A stretch of 64,000 nucleotides of DNA, from positions 124,001 through 188,000 of the forward strand of contig NZ_FPAT01000007.1 of assembly GCF_900116555.1 (NCBI RefSeq), read 5' to 3'. The position numbers were made by a program, and so were the translations under genes. This document shows, piece by piece, positions 40,304 to 51,700 of this stretch. The stretch is from Actinopolyspora lacussalsi subsp. righensis. GTDB taxonomy: Bacteria > Actinomycetota > Actinomycetes > Mycobacteriales > Pseudonocardiaceae. Below the pieces are notes generated by a model. It searched no databases. It was not told the origin of the DNA and was given only the letters and a program-made list of their open reading frames with translations. Position 1 is the stretch's first letter. Every line of letters starts with the position of its first letter.

Positions 40304-40870
40304 ATGTTCCTGCGGAAACTTTCCCCACTGGTGGTGCTGCTGCTGGTGGGCCTGCTCGGCGCCGGGACCGCGAGTGCGGCCACCCAGGCGTACAACGAGG
40401 CCGACGCCGAGTTCACCCGCATGATGATCCCGCACCACTACCAGGCGATCGTCATGTCCGAACTGGCTCCGGACCGCGCGGCGGATCCCGAGCTGAAGTC
40501 GCTGGCCGACCGCATTCGCACCGAGCAGAGTCTGGAAATTCAGATGATGCGGGGCTGGCAGGGCCGCAACGGTCTGCCGGTGACCGATCCGGAGACCGCC
40601 TACCAGGACGTGCTGGACAACCCCGACATGCTCGAGCGGATGGGGATGGCCAGCCGGGAGGAGATGGACCGGCTCGCGACGCTCTCCGGAGCCGAGTTCG
40701 ACCGGATGTTCTTGGACCTGATGATCCCGCACCACGATGGTGCGGTCGCGATGTTGCGGGACGTGATCCTCAACGGCAGTGATCAGGAGCTGAACCAGAT
40801 GTCCCAGGACATGATGTCCACTCAGAAGGCTCAGCTCGCGATCATGCACGACATGCGCGAGACCGTGTGA
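40304..40870 (+). CDS. Secreted DUF305 domain protein
   Basis: Protein of 188 residues with an N-terminal hydrophobic signal (residues 8-25) and two DUF305 halves, each with MMIPHH or LMIPHH. The paired IPHH motifs and many Met (MRGWQG, MSQDMMSTQK) are typical of ferritin-like helical proteins associated with copper. AAGGGAG precedes the ATG. Likely co-transcribed with the LVIVD gene. Confidence 0.9.
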   Translation: MFLRKLSPLVVLLLVGLLGAGTASAATQAYNEADAEFTRMMIPHHYQAIVMSELAPDRAADPELKSLADRIRTEQSLEIQMMRGWQGRNGLPVTDPETAYQDVLDNPDMLERMGMASREEMDRLATLSGAEFDRMFLDLMIPHHDGAVAMLRDVILNGSDQELNQMSQDMMSTQKAQLAIMHDMRETV

Positions 40871-41026
40871 GGCGAGCGCGCCGTGCCCGGGCCGTCATCG
40901 GCGGCCCGGGCATCCGTGTGGGCACGGCGTGGGGCGGGCCCCCGAACGGCTCGCGTGCGGGCGGTGTATCGTGTCCGCGCAAGGGATGAGCAGTCACGAC
41001 GAGCTGAACATCCCGATCGGGAAAAC

Positions 41027-41099
41027 GGGGCTGTGGCGCAGTTGGTAGCGCACCTGACTGGCAGTCAGGGGGTCACGGGTTCGAGTCCCGTCAGCTCCA
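41027..41099 (+). tRNA. tRNA-Ala (GGC), copy 2
   Basis: Identical over all 73 bases to the gene at 22530. CCA is not encoded. Downstream sequence is unrelated, with no similar terminator. Confidence 0.97.
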
Positions 41100-41148
41100 C
41101 AGTAGATATTTGACAGCTCCGCTCCTCGCTTCGTCGCCGCGGGCACCG

Positions 41149-41173
41149 GGCGTCGATTTCTCGCGAAATCGTC
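41149..41173 (+). repeat. Dispersed 25-bp hairpin repeat, copy 4
   Basis: Forward copy, one change from consensus (GTC for GCC at the end). About 50 bases after tRNA-Ala copy 2. Confidence 0.72.
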
Positions 41174-41199
41174 GGGTCGGTGGGCGGTGTGGCTCCGAC

Positions 41200-41224
41200 C
41201 GCGTGAATTTCCCACGAAATCGCC
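41200..41224 (+). repeat. Dispersed 25-bp hairpin repeat, copy 5 (degenerate)
   Basis: CGCGTGAATTTCCCACGAAATCGCC, five differences from consensus, same orientation as copy 4. The stretch 41100-41350 has no gene. Confidence 0.55.
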
Positions 41225-41350
41225 GCGCCATCGACGCAGGCCGAACTCCGACCACCCTCGCTAGGCGAACTCCGACCACCCTCGCCCCCGGCACCGCCGG
41301 GCCGGAGGTTCCGCGACGGAACCGGCTACGCGGACCGGGCCGCCGAACTC

Positions 41351-42247
41351 CTACCCGTAGGACACGAAGGCGAACCGACCGCTGTCGGGAGCCCAGTTGC
41401 CCACGTTGCTGGTGCCCTGCCCGCCGAACAGCGGGAAGGTGCGGAGCGGGGTCTGCCAGTCCGCGGTGGAGACCACGTGGATCGCGACCTCGGTGTCGGG
41501 CGGGTGCCCGAGAGTCCCGGCCGGGTAGGACAGGTAGTTCGCGTACCTGCCGTCGGGGGAGACGTGCGGGAACCAGTCCACGGTCGCCGAGCTCACCAGC
41601 CGACGAGGTGTTCCCCCTTCGGCGGGGACGCGTGCCAGCTGCGCGTGCCCGGGTTCCTCGCCGAACGACTCGTCGTTGAACACGATCCACTCGCCGTCCG
41701 GGGTGTACTCCGGCCCGTCGAGGTGTCCCGGCCCGGTCTCCAGCACCCGCACGGGACCGCCCGTGGCGGGCAGTACCGCCAGCTCACCGGCTGTACCGTC
41801 CCCACCGCTCGGCAGCAGCACGCACGCCAGACTCCTTCCGTCCGGACTGACGCCGTGCAGGTAGTGCCGCCACCCGTCGTCCTCGGTCAGCCGGGTGGCC
41901 GCGCCTCCGGTGATCGGGGCGGCGTAGATGTGCCCGTCCTTGGCCGTGACGTAAACGGTCCGCCCGTCCGGTGCGGGCACGTGATCGTTGTTGATGTCCG
42001 GCACCCCGGTCAGCGGGACGTGTTCGACGTCATCGGGACGAGCGACGTCGAGCCGCCACAGCGCTCCGTTCCCGTTGAGCAGCAGCGCGCTGCCGTCCGG
42101 GGTCCAGTTGGGGGCTTCGAGCAGGATCTCGGTCGTCTCGAACAGCTTCCTGGACTCCGGGGCGTCCGGGGCGGCGAGCCGAACCACGGTGCGTTGGCCC
42201 GGTGCCAGTCGTCGGAAGTTCCCGCCGTCGCGCGCACTGTCGGTCAT
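41351..42247 (-). CDS. TolB/PD40-type beta-propeller protein
   Basis: Cytosolic protein of 298 residues from the ATG at 42247 (MTDSARDGG). Repeated PD40 motifs: APNWTPDGSALLLNGNG, HVPAPDGRTVYVTAK, HGVSPDGRSLAC, GPEYTPDGEWIVFND, FPHVSPDGRYANYLS. No signal peptide, so unlike periplasmic TolB. Commonly a scaffold or sugar-binding propeller; function unassigned. Confidence 0.87.
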   Translation of the reverse strand: MTDSARDGGNFRRLAPGQRTVVRLAAPDAPESRKLFETTEILLEAPNWTPDGSALLLNGNGALWRLDVARPDDVEHVPLTGVPDINNDHVPAPDGRTVYVTAKDGHIYAAPITGGAATRLTEDDGWRHYLHGVSPDGRSLACVLLPSGGDGTAGELAVLPATGGPVRVLETGPGHLDGPEYTPDGEWIVFNDESFGEEPGHAQLARVPAEGGTPRRLVSSATVDWFPHVSPDGRYANYLSYPAGTLGHPPDTEVAIHVVSTADWQTPLRTFPLFGGQGTSNVGNWAPDSGRFAFVSYG

Positions 42248-42359
42248 GCGTCCATCGTCCGTGGCGAGCCGCGGTACTCGGCTTGGGGGCGGTACGGCGG
42301 GAGAGCCCACCGCTCGCCTCGAACGGTCGAGGAGCCTCCGGCGCGCCGCCCGGAGAACC

Positions 42360-43631
42360 TCACTCCGCCACGACGGGCCGGTCGGGTACCCGGTCCGTCT
42401 TGGCCCAGGAGTTCCGCCGGGTCAGCCTGCGGAACATCGCGCGCCACGTGGCGAACACCCCGCACAGCAGGAAACCCGGATAGCACAGCCCGGCCAGCAT
42501 ACAACGCCGCAGCGGCTCGTCACCCAGCCGCAGGCGGTGCACCAGACCCCACACCAGTCCGGGCAGGAACAGCAGGAACAGCCAGGTGACGGAGGCCAGC
42601 GCGATCGCCGGGGCAGCCGTGAGCACGTTTCCGGTGGTCGCCGCGGTGGTGGTGACCACGCTGAGCGCGACCAGACCGCTGAATACCACCGACATCGGGA
42701 CCGTCGCCCAGGGCATGATCAACGCCAGCAGGAAGTCCAGCAGCGCCGGATTGCTCACCGCACGCGATCTCACCAGGCTCGGAACGTGGTGCGCGCACTG
42801 CAGATTGCCCTGTGCCCAGCGGGCTCGTTGCCGCAGCAGCCTCGGTACGTCCGGCAGCCCCTGCTGGCCGACGCGTGCACTGTTGGTGTATCTGACGCGC
42901 ACACCGTCCAAGTGCAACCGCAGCGCGAATTCGTAGTCCTCCACCAGGCTGTCGGACCAGGAGTACGAGGCGAGCACGGAAAGCCGGATGAACTGGCCGT
43001 TGCCGCCCAGTCCCACACTGCCGAGCAGATCCCGCAGCAGCTGCACGGAGTCCATCATCACGCCGAACTCCAGGTCCTGCAGCAGTGCCAGCACACTCTC
43101 GCGGTTCTGGATGCGTATTCCGCACTGCACCGCACCGATCGTCTCGTCACGCAGCATGTTCGTGACTTCGCCGAGCATGTCGGGGCTGCCCCGGCCGTCA
43201 CCGTCGAGCACGCCGACCACGGTCCGAGCGGGATCCAGCTCCGTGTGGCTGAGGATGTAGCCGCACGCCTGGTTGAGCGAGTCGCCCTTGCCGATGCGTG
43301 CCCGGGGTGGTTCGCGGTGGATCACGTGCAGCCGGGGGTCGGTGATGCCCGCCAGTATCGCGCGGGTGTCGTCGTCGGAGTCGTCGTCGATCACCAGCAC
43401 CCGAACCGGCGTTTCGGGGCTCCCCAGTGCCAGTGCGTGATCGACGGTGCTTGCGATGACGCGTTCCTCGTTCAGCGTCGGGATCACGATGAAGAACGAG
43501 AACGGCTCGTTCTCGTCGTGCTCCGTCACGGACGCCGGGACCCGCCACGAGAACACCGCGAGTAGCAGATTCAGCGTGGGCCACCAGACGAGTAGTACGA
43601 TCATCAGTACTACCGGGAACCATCCGATCAT
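42360..43631 (-). CDS. Membrane glycosyltransferase family 2
   Basis: Processive-type glycosyltransferase of 423 residues. An N-terminal membrane segment (residues 5-28) is followed by the GT-A domain: VIPTLNEERVI, the UDP-binding IDDDSDDDT, the metal DGDGRGS, EDYEFALRL with the catalytic Asp, and QRARWAQG matching the Q-x-x-R-W motif. Three or four membrane helices follow from about 275 to 400. Overlaps the small upstream gene by 4 nt and is divergent from a UDP-GlcNAc 2-epimerase, suggesting synthesis of a surface polysaccharide. Confidence 0.93.
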   Translation of the reverse strand: MIGWFPVVLMIVLLVWWPTLNLLLAVFSWRVPASVTEHDENEPFSFFIVIPTLNEERVIASTVDHALALGSPETPVRVLVIDDDSDDDTRAILAGITDPRLHVIHREPPRARIGKGDSLNQACGYILSHTELDPARTVVGVLDGDGRGSPDMLGEVTNMLRDETIGAVQCGIRIQNRESVLALLQDLEFGVMMDSVQLLRDLLGSVGLGGNGQFIRLSVLASYSWSDSLVEDYEFALRLHLDGVRVRYTNSARVGQQGLPDVPRLLRQRARWAQGNLQCAHHVPSLVRSRAVSNPALLDFLLALIMPWATVPMSVVFSGLVALSVVTTTAATTGNVLTAAPAIALASVTWLFLLFLPGLVWGLVHRLRLGDEPLRRCMLAGLCYPGFLLCGVFATWRAMFRRLTRRNSWAKTDRVPDRPVVAE

Positions 43632-43813
43632 TTCTCGTGCCCGATCAGGAGCGTGGCCTCCGGTCGCCGGTGCAGTCGCACGGATCGTACGGCCAGCAGC
43701 AACGCCAGCAGTGAAAGGATCGACAGAATACCGTAGAGAACACCGAGGTTACCGCTGGTGCTCGCGATTCCCATGCTCGACACGGCAGCGCCGCAGAACC
43801 GAAGAGAATACAT
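43628..43813 (-). CDS. Small membrane protein coupled to the glycosyltransferase
   Basis: Protein of 61 residues (MYSLRFCGAAVSSMGIAS), with one strongly hydrophobic helix (LGVLYGILSILSLLALLLAV) and a basic tail. Its start has GGAG five bases before. The stop overlaps the ATG of the glycosyltransferase by 4 nt. Probably an accessory subunit; no family recognised. Confidence 0.75.
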   Translation of the reverse strand: MYSLRFCGAAVSSMGIASTSGNLGVLYGILSILSLLALLLAVRSVRLHRRPEATLLIGHEK

Positions 43814-43951
43814 GTCCACTCCGTTCGAACAAGATCTTTCATTATTCGGACACGAGCGCGGACGTGCATGCGGTACCGCGCTTTTTTCGGTATAGATCCC
43901 CTGTGGGTCGAGCAGAGTCGGCCGTTTTCGGCGTGTCGGAGGTCGCGGAAT

Positions 43952-45214
43952 ATGTACGGCAGCGAGATTAACAGTTTCGCGCCTCGCGGGCAGCCAGAAG
44001 TGTGGCTCGTCGCGGGAACACGACCCGAGGCGGTCAAACTCGCCCCGGTGGCCCGCGCGTCGTTCGACAACGGTCGGATACGTCCGGTAATGGTGGCATC
44101 CGGACAGCATCCGGAAATGGTTTCGCAGGCGTTGCGCACCTTCGGTCTGAAGTCCGACGTGGACATCACGGTGCGCCGCGGTAGCGGGACGCAGCCGGAA
44201 CTGCTGAGCGAGCTGATCACGGCTCTAGACGAGTTGGCCGAGAGTCGGCCGCCGGCAGCGGTGCTGGTGCAGGGTGACACCACCACGACGCTGGCGGGCG
44301 CGCTCACCGCTTTCTGGCGCCGTGTTCCGGTGGTCCATCTGGAGGCGGGACTGCGCTCGTTCGACCTGCGAGCGCCGTTCCCGGAGGAACTCAACCGAAG
44401 AATGGTCACCCAGGTCGGCGATTTTCATCTCGCCCCAACCGAGCTCGCGGCGCGGAATCTGCGCGATTCTGGGATCGCCCCCGAAAGAATCCTGGTGAGT
44501 GGCAATACCGTGGTGGACGCGGTGGAATCGGCGACCCGCGGTGAAAGGGTGTTCGAGAACGGGGAGCTGGCCGGGACGGTGGAACGGGCCGCCAACGGTG
44601 ACGATCGACTGGTATTGGTGACCGTGCACCGCAGGGAATCCTGGGGTGAGCCGATGCGGCGCATTCTCACCGCGGTCCGGGAGCTGACCACGCTGCACCC
44701 CGACATCCGGGTGGTGCTGCCCGCTCACCCCAATCCGCGGGTCGGCGGGATGGTCCGGGGCATGTTCGAGGCCGATCCCCGCGTGCTGGTCACCGATCCA
44801 CTGCCCTACGGCGAGCTGGCGCACGTGCTCGCCGCCAGCACACTGGTGCTTTCCGATTCGGGCGGGATCCAGGAGGAGGCGCCGGCCTTCGGCGTTCCGG
44901 TGCTGGTGCTGCGCGACGTCACCGAACGCACCGAAGCCGTCGACGCGGGGTGTGCTCTGCTGGTGGGCTCCGAGCGGGCCCGGATCGTGCACCACGCCTC
45001 GCGGTTGCTCGACGACGCCCGTGCCAGGGAGTCGATGCTGGCCGGTGGCAATCCGTTCGGTGACGGTCGCGGCGCCGAGCGGGCCGAGGTCGTACTGGCG
45101 TGGCTGCTCGGTGCGGCTCCGGAACTTCCCGAACCGTTCGTGGCCGCTACCTCACCCGCGTCCGGGGTGTGCTCGTCCGTGGACTCGGCTGGGGTGCCCG
45201 AGCACTCCGGTTGA
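43952..45214 (+). CDS. wecB: UDP-N-acetylglucosamine 2-epimerase (non-hydrolysing)
   Basis: Enzyme of 420 residues interconverting UDP-GlcNAc and UDP-ManNAc. Start ATG at 43952, with GGAGG nine bases upstream. Motifs are GTRPEAVKLAPV, VQGDTTTTLAGAL, HLEAGLRSFDL with the catalytic Glu/Asp region, ELNRRM, TVHRRESWGEP and SDSGGIQEEAPAFG. C-terminal tail of about 35 residues is extra. Divergent from the family 2 glycosyltransferase, with which it probably makes a ManNAc-containing polymer. Confidence 0.95.
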   Translation: MYGSEINSFAPRGQPEVWLVAGTRPEAVKLAPVARASFDNGRIRPVMVASGQHPEMVSQALRTFGLKSDVDITVRRGSGTQPELLSELITALDELAESRPPAAVLVQGDTTTTLAGALTAFWRRVPVVHLEAGLRSFDLRAPFPEELNRRMVTQVGDFHLAPTELAARNLRDSGIAPERILVSGNTVVDAVESATRGERVFENGELAGTVERAANGDDRLVLVTVHRRESWGEPMRRILTAVRELTTLHPDIRVVLPAHPNPRVGGMVRGMFEADPRVLVTDPLPYGELAHVLAASTLVLSDSGGIQEEAPAFGVPVLVLRDVTERTEAVDAGCALLVGSERARIVHHASRLLDDARARESMLAGGNPFGDGRGAERAEVVLAWLLGAAPELPEPFVAATSPASGVCSSVDSAGVPEHSG

Positions 45215-45313
45215 TCTCCGGGTTCGCAGGCTGATCCCGCTCTCGCGTGGTCGGACGCTCCGCTCGTCGTCCGCCTTCGTCACCCCGCGACACCGAGATC
45301 GGCGATCACCGCG

Positions 45314-45349
45314 TCCGCCGGGAATCCGTTTCCCGGCGGATTCTTTTTT
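45314..45349 (+). terminator. Terminator downstream of wecB
   Basis: Stem TCCGCCGGGAA / TTCCCGGCGGA, then TTCTTTTTT. Confidence 0.88.
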
Positions 45350-45792
45350 CGCGCCGGGTGACGCAACCGAAGGCGCGGGAATCGCGTCCCCGACACGAAG
45401 AGTGTTCTCACGGAGAGTGCTCGGAGGATTTACGCGCGCGTTGTAATTGTCAAACGATTTTTTGTCCATGCCGAAAATTGTGAAAACGAACACCGCGCGA
45501 ACCGGTTGATCGGCACAAAAAGATCACAAAGAGATATACCCTCTTCAATTCACGCCAGTTTCACGGCTAAGTTCCGCCGGGCGTTTCGACGGCCGGGCCC
45601 GGATTGCCGGGTTCCGCCGCGTGACGCCGGTACGTGCAGTTCGGGACCGAACGGAGACGGGTCCGGTGTGGGCACACCGCCTTCCGTCGCTCCGGCGTGG
45701 CCGGTGCTCCGCTCGGTTCCACTCGGGTCGTGGTCGGCTCTCCGCTGTCGCGGTGGGGCGGTCCGCGGCTCACGGCTGGTGAGGAACTTCTG
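45350..45792. other. Leader region of the giant RHS gene
   Basis: About 440 bases. An AT-rich core at 45440-45550 probably holds the promoter; candidate -10 boxes (TATACC around 45535) leave a long 5' leader. In-frame codons continue upstream of the ATG at 45793 as far as 45634, but the signal peptide starts only at 45793. Confidence 0.5.
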
Positions 45793-48700
45793 ATGAGCTA
45801 CGACGCGCACCGTGGCAGCACGCCGCGTCCCGCCAGGATCGGGTCGTTACTGCTCGCGTTGGCAGTGGTCGTGGGGCTGATCAACGCCCCGCAGCTGCAG
45901 GCGCGGGCCGCCACGCAGGGCGAGATCCCGGAACAGCGGCAGGGCAGTGCGGCCGGGCGCTCCCACGACGCCTCCAGCGAGGACACCTCGGCCGAGAACG
46001 AATCCGGCGGGAAGTCGCACAACGCGCGGCCCGCCGAGGGGCTGCCCTCGGACGAACGCCCGCCCGCCCCGGAACTGCCGCAGCAGTTGCCGGAGAAGGC
46101 GAAGGTCAGCATCGGCTCCGAACCGGACGCCGCCACTCGAGGGTTCGATCCCAACACCAGCCGTGAGCTCAAGAGTGAGCGCTCCAGCCAGAGCCAGACC
46201 TTCGCCAACGCCGACGGCACCAGGACGCTGCGCGTCTACCAGAGCCAGAAGTTCGCCGAGACCACCGACGGCGGCCTCCAGCCGGTCGATCTGACCCTGG
46301 AACAGGACGGCGGTGTCTGGAAGACCACCACCGACTCGCGGACCAAGAACTTCGCGGACGCCGCGAGCACCTCCGAGATCGCCTCGGTCGAACTCGCCGA
46401 CGGCAGATCCCTGGGATTCCGGGTGGCCGACGCCGCCGACGTCACCGCGAAGGTCTCCGGCAGCTCGGTCACCTACCCGGGGATCCGGCCGCAGTCCGAT
46501 CTCAACCTGCAGGCCACCGCGGTCGGCATCAAGGAGACGATCCGGCTGAAGTCGGCCGACGCGCCGACCGTGTGGGACTTCCCGATGAACGTCGGCGATC
46601 TCACGCCGGAGCCGCACGAGGGCTCGGTGCTGCTCAAGGACTCCGAGGGCGAGGTCCGCCACGTCATCCCGCCGGGCTACATGGTGGACTCCAACGTCCA
46701 CCCCCGCTCCGGTGAGGGCGTGCGCTCCGACGGCGTGAAGTACGAGATCGTCGGCGACGCCGAGCAGCCCGTGCTGCGGGTCTCGGTGGACGAGGAGTGG
46801 CTCGCGGACCCGGAACGGGTCTTCCCGGTCAAGGTCGACCCGAGCGTGGTCGGCAAGGACACCGACGGCACCACCTACGTGCAGTCGCCCTACGACAGCG
46901 ACTACTCGGGCGAGCCCAACATGAGCGTGGGCACCTACAACGGCGGTGGCAACAAGGCCGCCGCCTTCCTGAAGTTCGACTCGATCAGCTCCGATCTGGC
47001 GGGCAACTACATCCTCGGTGCCAGGCTGCGGATGTTCGAGACCTGGTCCTACTCCTGCGAGGCCAGGCCGGTTCGGGTGCACGAGGTCACCCAGCCCTGG
47101 TCGGTGCAGGGCAGCAAGAGCTATCCCGGACCGGCCACCGGCGCGGAGATCGCCCGCAAGAGCTTCGCCCACGGCTACAACGACAGCTGCGGGTCGCAGT
47201 GGGTGGACATCCCGCTGGGCAACGCCGGGCGCGATCTCGTGCACGGCTGGACCCACGGCGAACCCAACCACGGCCTGGCGCTGCGCGCCTCGGACACCGA
47301 CTCCAAGGGTTGGAAGAAGTTCGCCAGCGCGGCCTCGGCCAACCCGCCCTACCTGGAGGTCACCTACACGCCGTACTGGGCCGACTACGAGCTCGGTGGT
47401 ATGAGCCCGGTCGTCACCAGCAGCGACGACGGCCGGATGAGCGTCACGGTGACCAACCGCGGGCGCGACACCTGGACCCCGGACAACGACTACAAGCTGG
47501 GCTACCGGCTCTGGGACGCCGAGGGCAACGAGCTGCCGCGCACCTCCACGGCGTGGACGGACATGCCGCACGACGTCGCTCCCGGACAGACGGTCACCCT
47601 CGACGCCCGCGTCGAGAAACTGCCGCCGGGCGAGTACTCGCTGCGCTGGGACATGGACCACTACGGCACCACCCGGTTCTCCTCGACCGGTGCGCCGATG
47701 TCGGCGTCGGTGGCGTTCACCGTGCCCAACCAGCCGCCCGCCGTGGACTCCATGTCGCCGCCCAGCGACTACAACGCCTCGGTACTGACCCCCACGCTCG
47801 CGCTGACCGGTCACGACCAGGACGCCTACCCGGGCGAGGGCATCAACTACCGCTTCAAGGTCTGCTCCGCGTCCGGTGAGGACTGCTTCAACTCCGGCTG
47901 GGTGGACTCCCCGGTCTGGTCGGTGCCGGAAGGCGAGCTCACCTGGGGCGAGAACTACGTCTGGTACGGCCAGATCGGCGACATGCGGATCGCCAGCCCC
48001 TGGACGCAGGGCTCCCACCTGACCACCAAGGTGCCGCAGCCGCCGGTGACCAGCCACCTCTCCTCAGGTGACGAGGTCGGCGGGCGCGTCGACCCCGGTG
48101 TGGGCAACTTCGCCGAGGTCGAGACCGACGCCGAGATCGCCGCCGTGGGTCCGGAACTGTCCGTGGCGCGCTCCTACAACAGCCTCGACCCACGGCAGAA
48201 CCTGGCCTTCGGCTCCGGCTGGTCGACCAAGTGGGACGCGCGGGTGGTGCCCGACGACGACGGTTCCGGCAACGTCGTGGTCACCTACGCCACCGGGCAG
48301 CAGGCCCGCTACGGGCGGAATCCCGACGGCAGCTACGCCACCCCCTCCGGCCGCACCGCCACGCTGGTGCGCACCGAATCGGACGGTTGGACGCTGCGCA
48401 CCCAGGGCGGCCAACGCTACGAGTTCGACTCGAACGGACGGCTGAGCCGGATCGTCGACGCGCAGGGGCGCGAGCAGCACCTCTCCTACGACGACTCGGG
48501 CAACCTCGCCACGGTCACCGACGCCACCTCGGGGCGCTCGCTGAACCTGACCTTCTCCGGCGGGCACGTCACCGAGGTCAGCACCGCGCCGGATCCGGTG
48601 TCGACCTGGTACTACCACTACGACGGCGATCGGCTCACCAGGGTCTGCGACCCCACCGGGGCCTGTGACAACTACACCTACACCGACAGCTCGCACTACC

Positions 48701-51700
48701 GCTCGGTCACGCTCGACGCCAACCCGCACGCCTACTGGCGACTGTCCGAACAGTCCGGCACCGCCGTGACCAGCGAGGTACCCGGCTACTGGGAGTCCAA
48801 GGAAGCCACCTCCCACAACCTCACCCACGGCAGGCCCGGCCCGATCGCGGGCGGCTCCACCACCGCCGCCGGTTTCGACGGCTCGTCCAGCTACGTCCAG
48901 CTGCCCGACGACATGGTGCGCAACTCGCAGTACCTGGCCGTGGAGATGTGGTTCAAGACCAGCAGTTCCAACGGTGAGATCCTGTTCTCCACGGGCTACG
49001 ACCGGCCGGGCACCTCGAACCCGAGCGACGCCGCCATGCCGGTGCTCTACGTGGGCACCGACGGCAAGCTGCACGGCCACTTCTGGAACGGCAAGACGGC
49101 CGGGATCGCCACCGGTTCCACCGTCAACGACGGTGAGTGGCACCACGTGGTGCTCTCCGGCGCCCGCGACACCCAGACGCTGTTCCTCGACGGGCGGACC
49201 GTGGGCAGCCAGAGCGGAGAACTCGCCAACGTCGACCCGCTCAACCACGTCGGCGCGGGCTGGTTCAACTCCCGCGACTGGCCCGCCGCCCCCAACGCGA
49301 CGTGGGACTACTTCGACGGCGACATCGCCGAGGTGGCGATGTACCACCAGCCGATGGGCCGAACCGTCGCCGCCGAGCACCACGCTGCCCGCACCGCCAC
49401 CGAACAGCTGACCTCCATCAAGCGCGCTGGCGGTGCCTACGCGGCCGAGATCTCCTACGATTCGTCCACCGCCAGGGTGACCAGCTACACCGACTCGGAC
49501 GGCGGCACCTGGCAGGTCGGTGAGTCCACCACCGAGGGCGACGGGTTCCGCTACGGCGAAGCCGTGACCGGATCGCGCCCGAACGCCCACTGGCGACTGC
49601 GGGAGAACGAGGGAACCACCGCGCGCGGCGATCCCGCGCTGCGGCGCGCCGAGTACCACTCGGTCTCGCGCACCTCCGGCCCGTTCCCGGACACCGCGGC
49701 GCGTTCCTTCGACGGGCAGCGCTCCTACGTCCAGCTACCGGACGACGCGCTCACCGGCAGGAAACGACTGGCGGTCGAACTGTGGTTCAAGACCTCCAGC
49801 ACCGACGGCGGCGTGCTGTTCTCCACGGGCAACAACCGCCCGGACGACGAGAACCCCACCGGCGGTGCCATGCCGGTGCTCTACGTGGGCACCGACGGCA
49901 AGCTGCACGGCCACTTCTGGAACGCCAAGACCGAGGGCGCCGTCTCGGCGAACAAGGTCAACGACGGCCAGTGGCACCAGGTGATGCTGTCCGGCAAGCC
50001 CGAGCAGCAGACGCTGTACCTGGACGGTAACGCCGTCCAGACGCTGCAGGGCGAGCTGCAGAACGTCGACCCCTACGGCTACGTCGGAACCGGGCTGCTC
50101 AACGGCCTGAACTGGCCCGCCAAACCCGAGGGCACCTGGGGCTACTTCGAGGGCTCGATCGGACAGGTCGCGCTGTACCCCTACGGAGTCTCAGCCTCCG
50201 ACGCCCAGGAGCACTACGCGGCGCGCGGCGACGCGGCCGACTACCGGGCGGCCGTGCGCGAGGAGAACGTCCACACCCTCTGGACACTGGGCGATCCGGC
50301 GGGCAGCACGCACGCCGAATCGGTGCACGCGCTGACCGACGCCACCTACCACGGTGTCGACAAGGACGTTTCCCCGCCGATGCGCGGCGCGGGAGCCGTC
50401 GGTTTCGACGGGCAGAGCTCGTACGTGCGACTGCCCAACAGCCAGGCGCGCGGCCGCGGCCGACTATCCGTGGAGATGTGGTTCAAGACCTCCAGCTCGG
50501 CCGGCGGGGTGCTTTACGCCACCGGCTACTTCGGGCCGAACGTCTCCCAACCGTCCACCGGTGCCGTGCCGGTGCTCTACGTGGGCACCGACGGCAAGCT
50601 GCGCGGGCACTTCCGCAACGGCAAGGTTTCGGGGATCACCACCGACTCGGCCGTCAACGACGGTGAGTGGCACCACGTGGCGCTGTCGGCCGCCGGCGAC
50701 TCGCAGCGGCTCTACCTGGACGGCGACATGGTGGGATCGCAATCGGGCGAGGTCGACAACTTCTTCCGCTACGACTTCCTCGGCATCGGACAGGTCGACT
50801 CGAAGGACTGGCCCGCCCTGCCCGACCAGGTGTGGAACCACTTCGAGGGCTCCATCGGCGAGGTGGCCCTCTACCACCGGCCGCTGGACAGCGCCAGCGT
50901 GGCCGACCACTACTCGGCCAGGAACGCGGCCACGGCCGTGGACATCACCGGCCCGGACGGCGGGGTCCGCACCTACACCTACGACCCCAACGCCGGTGGC
51001 CGGACCATCTCGGTGACCAACTCGGACGGCGCCACCAAGGTGTACGGCTACGACACCGGCGGGTTCGTCAACCGGATCACCGACGCCAACGGCAACACCA
51101 CCAGGATCTCCAACGACGAACGCGGCAACCAGCTGTCCCGCACCCGATGCCGCACCGACGGCACCGAGAAGTGCTACACCAGCTACCGCTCCTACTACCA
51201 CAACCCCGACGACCCGCTGGACCCGCGCAACGGCAAGGTCACCGAGTTCCGGGACGCCCGTTCGGACTCCGAAACCGACGACACCTACCTGACCACCTAC
51301 TCCTACAACGCCGCGGGCAAGCTCACCAGCACCTCGGAGCCGGGTGAGACCGGCGGTGCCCAGCGCACCACCACCAACACCTACACCACCGGCGACGAAC
51401 CGGCTCCGGACGGCGGAACCCAGCCACCGGGGCTGCTGGCCTCCGAGACCGACCCGGCGGGCAACGAGACCAGCCACACCTACACCAGCGCCGGTGACCT
51501 GGCCAGCGTCACCGACCCGGCCGGGCTGGTCACCGAGTACGACTACGACGGACTCGGGCGCAAGACCACCGAGACCCAGGTCTCCGACAGCGAACCGGAC
51601 GGGCTGACCACCACCTTCGACTACGACCAGGCCTCCAGGCTGGTCGAGAAGGTCGGCCCCGAGACCGAGAACGCCGTCACCGGCGAGCTCCACCAGCGCC

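Noticed and set aside
45634-45792. Upstream extension of the RHS gene to an ATG at 45634
   Set aside because: The extension is Arg/Pro/Gly-rich; the signal peptide begins right after the ATG at 45793, which has GAGGAA upstream.
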